The position numbers and the translations under genes were made by a program. Positions 54,370 through 64,000 of a stretch of 64,000 nt of DNA are shown in pieces. Under the pieces are notes generated by a model. The model saw nothing but the letters and a program-made list of their open reading frames with translations, searched no databases and had not been told where the DNA came from. Source of the DNA: Myxocyprinus asiaticus (taxonomy: Eukaryota > Chordata > Actinopteri > Cypriniformes > Catostomidae). The stretch lies in the NCBI RefSeq assembly GCF_019703515.2, contig NC_059372.1, positions 27,995,431 to 28,059,430 of the forward strand, written 5' to 3'. Numbering within the stretch: the first letter of the stretch is position 1; each line of letters starts with the position of its first letter.

Positions 54370-54399
<30 letters not shown>
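54370..54399. repeat. (TG)n microsatellite
   Basis: Fifteen TG units, 18 bp before the L1 target site. Confidence 0.95.
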
Positions 54400-54400
<1 letters not shown>

Positions 54401-54688
54401 ATTACCATCTGATTCCACTGGAGAGCCATTTTTTATTTTTTTTTTATTATTAACATTTTTATTGATTCCATATAACATATATAAAAATAATAATTATAAA
54501 AAATAACTACATCATATTATTTACAACCCTTCCTCTCGAACATTAACCCCCCACCCAACACAAACAGATACCCCAGTGGTCAAACATAATTGACAAAGAC
54601 ACAAAAAGACAATAAAACAGTAGAAAATATTTAGAAATACATAATGGAAAGTATACGTTCAAAAACAAAAAGGCTACAAAACACACAT

Positions 54689-57400
54689 TTAAAACAACAC
54701 GTCTCCCTCCACTGCCCCTCCCCGAGAGCCCTCCAAAAAGGCCAAATATCCGCTCCACCTTCTGATGAACATATCCATGTTACCTAGCCTTCTATATGAC
54801 AATTCTTCCAAAGCCTCTACCCTGCCCACCTCCTCGTACCGCTCACGAAATGAGGGGGCTCCAGCTGACTTCCATCCTCTAAGGATAACCTGTCTGCCTA
54901 TCATAACACCAGCCAGGATCCAATTCTTCATGTACTTATCCCCTACATCAATGACCACCCCATCACCTAAAATACAGAGTCCGGGGCAAAATGAAATCTG
55001 AGTACCTAATACATCACCCATAAAACTCTGGACCCTCAAACCAAAATTCTTGAATTTTAACACATCCCCAAAAGACATGGGTTGTGTCTCCATCTTCTGA
55101 TTGACATCGCCAGCAGGTGGGTGTGTCTTTAAAACCAAGCCTATGCAATCTAGAGGGGGTCCAATAGACTCTATGTAAAATCTTAAATTACATAAGGCGA
55201 ACCCTTGCATCTCTAGATGCAGATTTGATGTTTTTTAGAGACCTAGCCCACACTCCCTCCTCCACTACCAAGTTTAAATCTTTCTCCCATAATCTCTTGA
55301 GAGAAGTTAAAGCTCCATCCCCCAGACTCTGAATTAGCAGGGAGTAATACACTGATGCCTCATGACCACTCCCAGAGTATCTGCCGCTTTAGGGGAGTGT
55401 ATGCTACTCCCAGAAACAGTACAGGCCAGGTGGCGCAGCTGTAAATACTTATAGAACTGAGATCTAGGGAACCAAAAAGTTGAACCAAATTTTGAAAGGA
55501 TCTGAACACTCCATTCTCATATAGGTCACCGAGTGTAGTAACCCCCCTCCCAATCCACTCTGACCAGCAAAAAGTGGGCCTTGTTGATGCATAATTTGGG
55601 GTTCAGCCATATGCTCGAGGCAACATTTAAAAAAGTGTCTGAATTAAACAGTCTGGACACTTTTGTCCATAACGAGTTCAAGTGCAAGATAACGGGATGT
55701 AACTTAGCTTCTCCGATTAATTTGATAGAGAGGCTCTGCAATGGTGAAATAGGGGCAAGAACTTCCTGTTCTATACAGAACCAGGGAGGGGCTCTCTCAG
55801 GTGGAAGCGACCAATGAGCCAAATGTCTGAGACCGAAAGCATAATAATAAAATAAAATCTTGGGTAGGCCTTGCCCACCTTTGTCAATCAGCCTATGTAA
55901 CTTATTGAAATGTAATTTGGGATGCTTACCATTCCAAATGAAAGACTTCGCTATGCTATCAAATTGCTTGAAATAAGAGAGGGGGACATCTACAGGGAGA
56001 GACTGCAGCAAGTAATTCAATTTTGGAATACAATTCATTTTAATAACATTAACTTTCCCAATCATAGATAAATGTAATGAAGCCCACCTGTCCACATCGC
56101 TCAAACCGTTTTATTAAGGGGTCAAAATTAACTTTAACTAAATCATACAATTTTGCTGGGAATAAAATGCCCAAATACTTAATGCCTTGTTTGGGCCACT
56201 GGAAAGCACCCGGCTGGAAAGGCGTTACAGGTCAGTACACTGTCAGATCCAAAGCTTTGGATTTAGACCAATTGACTCTATATCCTAAAAACTTAGAAAA
56301 GGAATTAATAATTCTGTGGAGGCAAGGCATAGATCTAGTGGGGTCAGAGATGAATAATAAAAAATCATCCGCATAAAGCAAAAGTTTATGCGACACACCT
56401 CCCGCTACCACCCCTGGAAAGCCATCCTCCTTTCTTATCATGGCTGCTAATGGTTCCAGGGCAAGACAGATCAATAATGGGGAAAGAGGGCAACCCTGCC
56501 GAGTGCCCCTATTCAGAGTAAAATAATCTGAAATGAGTCCATTTGTTGGTACCGCCTGTTCTACCATATCAAACGTCAAGTGAGATGGCAGCGACTGGAG
56601 TCTGATCATTCGCCACTGGCTACATGATATTGATGAAACGCTTAATGTTATCAGAAGAGCTACGGCCCCGAATAAACACCACCTGATCTATATGTATAAG
56701 AGATGTCATAACTTTATCGGTTAGCCAAAATTTCTGACAAAATTTTTACATCTAGCTGGATCAGGGAATTTGGACGGTAACTCTTACACTCGCTTGGATC
56801 TTTGTCCTTTTTAAGAATCAGACTGATCCAGGCTTGCGTCATGGTTGGAGGAAGCTTTCCATTCTTTAATGATTCCATATAAACTTCTAGCAAAAATGGA
56901 GCCAGATCTGTAGCAAAAGATCTAGAAACATCAGCGGCCAAACCGTCTGGCCCCGGAGCTTTGCCTGTAGGCCTTAATTACCTCGTCAAGCTCCTCCAAG
57001 GTTATCTCAGAATCAAGATAGTTTTTTTGCTCCATCGTCAGTTTAGGGAGTTTTAATGGTTCCACAAAGTCTCTAATATCCTCAACAGTAGACGCAGACA
57101 TCGAACTATAGAGATCAAGATAGAATTCTTTAAAAGCATTATTAATAACAATGGCTGAGGTAAATATTTCACCACCAGCAGATTTCACTGAGGGAATGGA
57201 GAAAAAGACACTCTCTGCTTTATATATCTAGCCAAAAGCTTCACTGCTTTGTCCCCCAGCTCAAAATATGTCTGTCTTGCCCTGAATAACCAAAACTCCA
57301 CTTTCTGCGACAAAATAGCATTATATCTGTATTTCAATCGAGTCAGTTCTCTGAGGCCATTAGATGACATTCGGCACTTCAGCTCTGCCTCGGCATGATT
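54689..57400 (-). pseudogene. L1 ORF2: reverse transcriptase and C-terminal domain, no endonuclease
   Basis: Starts after the missing endonuclease with ELTRLKYRYNAILSQKVEFW (57185-57625), then EITLEELDEVIKAYRQSSG, AWISLILKKDKDPSECKSYRP (56714-56941) and GTRQGCPLSPLLICLALEPLA. The catalytic YADD is at about 56380 (56232-56609). A thumb region (55526-56104) and a C-terminal region ending NMDMFIRRWSGYLAFLEGS (54689-55210) follow. Several frameshifts separate these blocks, so it cannot be functional. Confidence 0.88.
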
Positions 57401-57639
57401 GTTATGATTGTTCCCCATAAATGCAACAATCAAACCCCAAACTTCCCCCCGAACAAAATAAACAGAAAAAAGAAAAACATGCGCATTAACCCCGCACACG
57501 ACAGCGCCAACCGGCGTCAATCCCTCCAAACTCAAAAGGTCCATGTACGCATATGAGAGTCCCCGCGACAACTTTACCATCGGATTGCTCAAGTCCGGTG
57601 CTTCTGCACAAATTTTATGAGGCAAAATTACATAACAGA

Positions 57640-58045
57640 AACTACTTTATAAAACAAACTCCAGCCAACAGGAGGCATAAGCACAAAGAACGAACAGATT
57701 CATCCACAACTGTCCCGAAAGAGTGTTATTCCACAAAACAAACTCCAGCTGCTAGGCGGAACCAGCACAAACAAAAAACAGGCGTCCCGGTTTCTCGAAT
57801 GGTCAAGTGTATATTAATCACTCGGAGGCTGCATAAACAAAATACACCATGACTTACTCAGTCCGTCAACTTTATAAAAGACACTTTGTGTAGGCATGTA
57901 GATATTTTGCAGTCATTCTTAGTATCCATTCTCAATATGGAACTTCAGTGTAAAAGTGATCTTCCGTCCATGCAAAAGTTTCTTGAAGGAGTCATTCCAC
58001 AAAACAAACTCCAGCCGCTAGGCGGAACCAACACAAACAGAAACA
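57640..58045. repeat. Imperfect repeats at the L1 ORF1-ORF2 junction
   Basis: ACAAACTCCAGC followed by (C/T)GCTAGGCGGAACCA recurs at about 57653, 57739 and 58004, spaced 86 and 265 bp. They lie where ORF1's end and the endonuclease domain would be expected. Confidence 0.65.
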
Positions 58046-58091
58046 AAAATGGTGCCCAAGTTCCTCGGACAGCCAGAGTAAATATAGCAAA

Positions 58092-58977
58092 TTAATCCAC
58101 TCTGGAGCTACATGAAAAACCCCAAATGGCTAACTCACCCATTGTTTCTATAAAAGACATCGCTTGCTTTGGACACGTAAATACCCTGCGACCATCCTTT
58201 ATTTCTATTCTCAGTTTGGCTGGAAACATCATTGCAAAAGCGATCTTCCGTTGATGTAAGAGTTTCTTACATTCCTTGAACCGATCGCGTTTCTCTCTTG
58301 TCGCATTCGCAAAGTCCGGGAACAAGAAAATATTATGATTCTTCCGAGAAAGCTTTCCTTTGCTCCTCGCCTGGTGCAACACAAGATCTTTATCGGATGA
58401 TCTCAGAAATTTGGCCAGAATTGATCGGGGCCTATCTCCCTCAGCAGATCTGTGAGCCCGGGACTCTGTGAGCTCGCTCGATTTCCAGCTTATGGCCTGT
58501 TATGTCGAGCAGACTCGGGAAGAGCTTGTCCAGGAATTTCACCATATCTCTGCCCTCTTCATGCTCAGGAATTCCAACAATTCGTATATTGTTCCTTCAA
58601 TTCCTATTTTCGAGATCTTCCAATTTTTCCAAAACGTATTCCAAGTCTGTTTTGGATGCAAGCGGATTAGCGGATAATTCCCTTTCTGATGACTCCAGAT
58701 AATCGATCCGTCTCTCAACTTCTGTCACTCTTTTGACCAACTCAGAGAATTTTGTTTCCATCGCCTTAATCGATCGACGTATTACAGTGAAATCCTCCAA
58801 GTCAGCAACAACCTTCGTCAGCATCACCGAGATGTTGGACAGTTGACATTGGATTTCTTCTCCCGACGTGCCTTCCAAATCGAGTCCCCGGTCCGCAGGC
58901 CTGCCAGAGGCCTCCGCTTGAACATATAAGTGTCTTTTAATGTCTCCAGAGTCTGAGAATTTTGACTTCTTTGCCAT
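58092..58977 (-). pseudogene. L1 ORF1 (coiled-coil RNA-binding protein), frameshifted
   Basis: ATG at 58977 reads MAKKSKFSDSGDIKRHLYVQ, then a heptad-like coiled-coil segment (KFSELVKRVTEVERRIDYLE). A break near 58597 precedes NIRIVGIPEHEEG (RRM-type motif), a stop lies near 58450, and the C-terminal domain (NIFLFPDFANATREKRDRF, LLHQRKIAFAMMFPAKLRI) is in another frame. Confidence 0.85.
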
Positions 58978-59122
58978 GTTTACCTCAAAGAGCAAATATG
59001 TAACTGGGTGTATTGAATCTCACCAGATTAAACATGAAAATAATTAAAAACTAGCAAAGTGCGCAGAGCCAGTCGCTCACACGTCTGCTTCTCGCATGGC
59101 AACATGTGACCCCCTGGAGAGC

Positions 59123-59193
59123 CATTTTTGATGATCTGTTGTGACTGTAGTACTAAGAGTTTTAAAAATGTACCATTAATACATTTAGTAATA
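59123..59193 (+). repeat. 71-bp direct repeat, copy 2
   Basis: Second copy of 53553-53623, overlapping the right target duplication of the L1. Confidence 0.85.
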
Positions 59194-59251
59194 TAGTTTT
59201 AGATGGAGTATAGAATGTCAAATTGCAGAACATATCAACTTTCCAAAGAGT

Positions 59252-59260
59252 GTGTGTGTA

Positions 59261-59345
<85 letters not shown>
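59252..59345. repeat. (TG)n-(TA)n compound microsatellite
   Basis: TGTGTGTATGTGTGTGTG then about 75 bases of TA, directly abutting a Tc1-like element. Confidence 0.95.
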
Positions 59346-59348
<3 letters not shown>

Positions 59349-60912
59349 TTGTGGCCAAAAATATTGGCACGCTTGTTAAACATGAGCAAAGAAGGCTGCG
59401 GAAAATATGTCTTTATTGTTTATCCTTTTGATCTTTCATTCAGAATATTCACTCAAATCTAACCCTTAATTGAAGTAAACTAATTGAAAGAGGGGAAGAA
59501 ATCTCATAATTAAATACTTTTCTCCAAAATATGTTTGCCACAATTATTGGCACCCCTAAAAGTTATATAATTATATATATATAGTCAAATATATTTGAAG
59601 TATGTTCATATTTAAAAAATGTGGGTGCACCTGGGTGACTAGGAACATGAAATTGTTAAGCCTTCCTGTTTCACAGGGGTGTAAATATGAGGTAACACAC
59701 AAGCCAAATTCCCTTTGTCATCCATCATAATGGATAATACCAAAGAATATAGTTATGAGTGCGGCAAAAGGTTGTTGAGCTTCACAAAATGGGAAGTGGC
59801 TATAAAAAAATAGCTAAAGCTTTGAAAATGCCCATTTTCACCATTGGGGCAATAATTAACAAGTTCCAATCAACTGGAAATGTTAAGAATCAGCCTGGAA
59901 GAGGACATGTGTCTATATTGTCTATATTGTCTCCACGCATGGTGAGGAGGATAATTCGAGTGGCCAAAAATTCTCCAAGGATCACAGCTGGAGAATAGCT
60001 AAAATTATTTGGGTCTTGGGGTCAGAAAGTCTCCAAAACTACAATCAGACATCACCTACATCACCACAAGTTGTTTGGAAGGGTTACAAGAAAAAAGCCT
60101 CTGCTCTCATCCAACAACAAACTCAAGTGTCTTCAGTTAGGCAGACACTACAGGAACTTCAAATGGGACAGGGTTCCACGGTCAGATGAAACAAAAATAG
60201 AGCTTTTTGGCAGCAAACACCAGAGATGGGTTTGGCGCACACAGAGAGGTAGCCATATGGAAAAGTACCCCATTCCCACAGTTAAATATGTTGGTGGATC
60301 TTTAACGCTGTGGGGCTGTTTTTATGCCAAAGGTCAGATACATGGCATCACTAACAAATCAAAAAATCAAAACATGACTGCCTCTGCCAGAAAGCTTAAA
60401 ATGGGCTGTGGTTGGATCTTCCAGCAGGAAAAAAAAATCAACACAAAAATGGTTCACTGACAACAAAATCAAGGTTCTGCCATGGCCATCCCAGTCCCCT
60501 GACCTGAACCCCATAGAAAACCTGTGGGGTGAACTGAAGAGGAGAATCCACCAGCGTTGACCTGGGAATTTGAATGATCTGAAGAGATTAGGTTTGGAGG
60601 AATGGTTTCAGATCCCTTGCCATGTGTTCTCCAACCTTATTAGGCATTATAGGAGAAGACTGTTATAAGGGAGGTTGCACAAAGTATTGAATAAAAGGAT
60701 GCCAGTAATTGTGCCACACATATATTTGACAAAATAATTAGTTTTTTGATAAAACTAGTTTTGTTTGTATTTGTTTGATATCCGTTAGAGGATAGATTTT
60801 TGTGAATATTTTAAATGAAAGATCAAAAGGATAAACAATAAAGATATACTGTATTTTTCACAGCCTTCTTTGCTCATATTTATCAAGGATGCCAATCTTT
60901 TTGGCCACAACT
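59346..60912 (+). mobile_element. Tc1-like element D (CAGTTGTGGCCAAAAA type)
   Basis: CAGTTGTGGCCAAAAATATT (59346) is mirrored by CTTTTTGGCCACAACT (ending 60912), and the longer mirror AGCAAAGAAGGCTG ... CTTTATTGTTTATCCTTTTG is visible at both ends. The TA duplication is blurred by the neighbouring (TA)n. Full length, about 1.57 kb. Confidence 0.85.
59729..60665 (+). pseudogene. Transposase of element D, multiple stops
   Basis: MRQKVVELHKMGSGYKKIAK (59759-59998), then a stop after RITAGE, GRVTRKKPLLSSNNK and RSDETKIELFGSKHQRWVWR (60071-60460, first catalytic Asp). GGSLTLWGCF, IFQQE and frameshifted [20 protein letters not shown] near 60480-60535 follow. Several stops and shifts make it inactive. 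Confidence 0.85.
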
Positions 60913-63716
60913 TTATACATCAAAGTAGCATAGTATTGCCATCTGATTCCATGTTTTCTGCCAATATGATCCTTCCTGTGTTATGCTATAGCAAAGCATT
61001 CCTATATATTACTGTTTGTTGTATGTATGCTTATTTTATATGTTGTATGATTAAATGTTGCATTGTAAAGTAACCATGGGATCTCAAAAAGTGTTATCTA
61101 AAAAAAAACTATATTATCATTGTATACAGACACGTGGGACATTCAATTCATCCATAAAGCCTTTTTGTCTACTGCACTCAGTCTTGTCAAAGCAAAGCAA
61201 TAATGTTTAGACTGAACATTCACTACCTGCAAAATAATTACCTTGAACATTTAATTACCGTGTACATCTAGAGAACAAGCAGTGAAAATCATAACTTTGT
61301 TAACAAGAACATATCAACATAAAATGTCTAAATGCATTTACTGAAGTGCATTTTTAATTTCAGTGACTATTCTACCCTTTGGACATCTGCAGAAAATCAT
61401 ACAGCTTACAAACCCTCATCCCCAGCAGAGAGACACTGGACCATGCACCATCTTTATCCATTCATAGAAGCCTCAGTCCAATCGCTTAGTATTTAAAAGA
61501 CATCATCATTACCACAGTAGGCTTACTGATAGTCTGAGATGTAGTCAGCAAGACTTCATTAGCAAAGCAGTTTCATCTAGAGTCAATACACAAAGGAGAG
61601 CCCCAGACTCTGCCAAATTCAGCCTATCATCCCATTCTTCAGCTGGGTGCAGTGCTCCCAAACTTCCCCTCAAGTGCATGACACTCGGGCTGTAAGTGCA
61701 GCTATTAAATGCATTATGGCTGGTCTGTTCTACAACGTAATGGAATGCCAAAATCATGTTTTCTAAAATTTACTGTAAATTATACATAGGCTTAATGTCA
61801 TGACTGGAGTGCAGTTTACATAGGGATTTTTCAAATCTGTCTTTATGATTCATGTCAAAGCAACACTGACGTGCACAGAACGGGGGCAGCAGGGGTGCCC
61901 TTTTTGTCGTCCAGAAAAAGGGGAGACATTTTAATGAGTGGGTACTCATGGAAACATGGCATTACTGTATGAATGTAACCTTCACTAACAGTCTTGTGGA
62001 AGGTCCCTCCGAGATAAGATTCATTTTCTCAATTTCATTTTGAAAGAGCTTTCGAGTGGCATCCCTTCCCGCAGTAAAAAATGCAGTTTTAAATTCGGCC
62101 CGGAACATCGAAGTGCCGTTACCTCAGACGAGTAACAGGTCAGATAAAAAGTCCACTCCATGTATTGTGTTGTTAGTTCATCAAAAGAATAATACTCGAT
62201 TGCTACCGTATTTCCGACATCACGTACCACTAGTGTAGACAGATTTATTAATTATAATGGGAGCAATCGCGTCGCTTTCAGTGATATAAATTAAATTAGT
62301 CTTTTATAGAATATTGCCATAAACTGAAGGAGCTGTCAGGTTCAGCCAAAGCCAGTTTGGTTTTGTTGAAACTAATAAGCCATTAGACTAATCACTTTCC
62401 GAAAAATACCATTAGGCTTCCACAGTACTGGAGCTCACTATACACATATTACGCAGTCTGCGTAGGGCACCAACTACTTTGGGGGGCACCATTATAGGAG
62501 GGCACCAGAAACTCCACCAGCTGCCCTTACTCGCATGTTATACGTTATTCAAGGACCCTGTAGCATTCGCGGAACACAGTCGATCGCTTTGCGCTCGCAC
62601 TTTCTCATCGCGCATTCGTACCATGCACCACGATACCAGGGTAATGCCATGGTACTGAATGATTGATCACGTTCATGATACTGTCATGGTACTCCAAGGT
62701 ACTTTAAAAAATACCATGGTTTTACTATGACGCATGTCATAAACATGGGGTTATCACAGACCATGTCTGTAAATAAACAAGTGTAATACCATGGTGCTTT
62801 TTGTGAGAAATATAACAGAATAAGCTATTATATGTGATAAAGGAAACATTGAAAAAATGATGTACAATATATACTGTATATACAAGAAAATGGTTAAATA
62901 CTCAGAAAGCAAATAAATTAGTTAAGTATTTATAATTACTACTCATTAAAAAAAAAAAAAAAAAAAAAAATCAGTGCCTTTTTTTATCTTTCCACCCCTG
63001 TCCCTGCTAAGGTCTGTGCATGTTACTGCAAAGCAATATCGCTAATTAATTAGTTCCTGATCTAAAAATGGAGGAAGATCCTGTATCAGCCACTGGGTTA
63101 ACCTTTTTTTTGACATTCAACCATGTGTGCACTAAGAAAAAAAGATTATTGCTGCTTGTTCAATTTAATTAATTAAAATGAATTAAAGCAACACAATTCC
63201 AAAATATTTTGTCACAACTTGATTTCATTGTTTACTTTCCATTTAATGGGATTGATAGGGAGAGTAAATGTTAAAATGAAGTGTTGTTTTATGTGTTTCT
63301 GTGCAAGATGAATATAAAGGGGGGATACTTGTTACTGCTTAATGTTTTGTTATGTTAAGATTTAGAAAAGTTTCTGTTATGTTGGAGTTTTGAGGGTTTT
63401 TTGAGGGTTATTATGAAGAATGGAGCTTGAGCTAGTGATGAGGACAGGTAGATGTTGCAGAAAAAATTGATTGCTTGCTTTACTGAGCAAATGCTGTGCT
63501 AACAATAGCATAATTACTAATCTACATTCTATAACACTGTAACTACACTCTTATCAGCATGTTTTTAATATGCTAACAGTTACTTTCACTAGTTACTACA
63601 TAAAGAAATAAAAGAGATTATTTTGAGTTATATTGAAATGTCTACTTTTGTTGGATTTAGCCAATTCAATAAGTTTCTTTCTACACAAATTATTTGTGTT
63701 GGCCTCATTTCGGGTT
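60913..63716. other. Intergenic stretch: TACCATGG-rich repeat and poly(A)
   Basis: 62628-62806 contains repeated ATGCCATGGTACT / ATACCATGGTTTT / ATACCATGGTGC motifs, a known style of fish repeat also seen at 54335-54350. A 23-base A tract lies at 62947-62969. No gene is recognised. Confidence 0.55.
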
Positions 63717-64000
63717 AGTCACGTGACGCCATGCGAAGTTCAGACATGTGAATGGTAAGCTCTGCGCACTTTGCTAGTTTTTATACTTTTAATGATATAA
63801 ACTGGTGAGATTCGATACACCCTGATCCATAACTGTTCTAGGAAGACAATATGTCAAAGAATTCAAAATCCTCGGGCTCTGGAGACATTAAAAGACACTA
63901 ACGTGCTCAAGCTGACGCCCCTCCGGAGGCCTCGAGTCAGGGAGTCAATTTGGCTGGAGAGGTGAAAGAAATTCGGTGAGAATTGCTGAATGTATTGGCA
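63717..64000 (+). mobile_element. 5' end of a second L1-like LINE, + strand, cut by the window edge
   Basis: GTCACGTGACGCCATGCGAA through CTCTGCGCACTTTGCTAG and GGTGAGATTCGATACACCC matches, on the opposite strand, the 5' leader of the 54434-59113 L1. ATG at 63851 reads MSKNSKSSGSGDIKRH and meets TAA at codon 17, where the first copy has Leu, so this ORF1 is broken. Confidence 0.85.

Larger units (their letters stand above)
54434..59113 (-). mobile_element. L1/Tx1-like LINE, minus strand, 4.7 kb, with perfect 16-bp target duplication
   Basis: CTGGAGAGCCATTTTT occurs at 54418-54433 and 59114-59129. The 3' end is A-rich on the minus strand (T-rich at 54434-54480). Order from the 5' end (59113): about 135 bp leader, ORF1, a spacer with tandem repeats, then ORF2 without its endonuclease. 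The same 5' leader is found in + orientation at 63717. Confidence 0.92.

Noticed and set aside
57553..58095. Short + strand frames with repeated CCAACRSNKHK-like text
   Set aside because: They are antisense readings of the repeats in the minus-strand L1 and carry no independent support.
59252..59345. A/T-rich tract as a replication origin or matrix attachment site
   Set aside because: Pure (TG)n(TA)n microsatellite; composition alone does not support either function.

Overview
The window is vertebrate nuclear DNA, most likely from a cyprinid-type teleost. It holds multi-exon genes with GT-AG introns. It also has dense Tc1/mariner-like, hAT-like and TTAA-site (Angel-like) DNA transposons, a tRNA-derived SINE, L1- and L2-type LINEs, and many (TA)n/(TG)n tracts. 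There are no bacterial features, no CRISPR array and no free-standing RNA gene that I can support.

Two host genes are present, both on the + strand. At 3863-23497 are 15 coding exons (873 codons plus stop) of a FAM120-family gene, best called fam120c; its first exon lies left of the window. A possible ~5 kb 3' UTR runs to an AATAAA at 28575. At 34094-42480 are six exons giving a complete 260-residue HSD17B10 (mitochondrial short-chain dehydrogenase and RNase P subunit). A promoter with two CCAAT boxes precedes it and an AATAAA lies at 42939. From memory, the human orthologues are also near neighbours (Xp11.22), which supports the fam120c call. From about 43 kb to 64 kb I find no host gene.

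Everything else is mostly transposon debris, and much of it can be dated by nesting. fam120c intron 1 (1-3862) holds Tc1 and hAT remnants and a perfect 19-bp-stem hairpin. The intron at 6101-10845 holds a hAT element, a fold-back Tc1 element and another hAT. The intron at 11018-17353 is nested: outer hAT (11166-17262), inner hAT (11410-15827), then an L2 LINE and an Angel-like element. Intron 3 of hsd17b10 holds a second nest: Tc1 element A (35211-39449), interrupted by a hAT with a perfect 8-bp target duplication and by Tc1 element B, which itself carries a SINE. Beyond the genes lie a split Angel-like element, a second fold-back Tc1 element with a 42-bp hAT-type insertion, a GC-rich segment with ~105-bp inverted ends, an almost complete but endonuclease-less L1 (54434-59113, minus strand), and the 5' end of a second L1 at the right edge.

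Exon boundaries were derived by hand from reading-frame continuity, splice signals and remembered family similarity. Transposon ends were set from inverted repeats plus target-site duplications where visible. Superfamily names rest on duplication length and terminal sequence; no database search was run.
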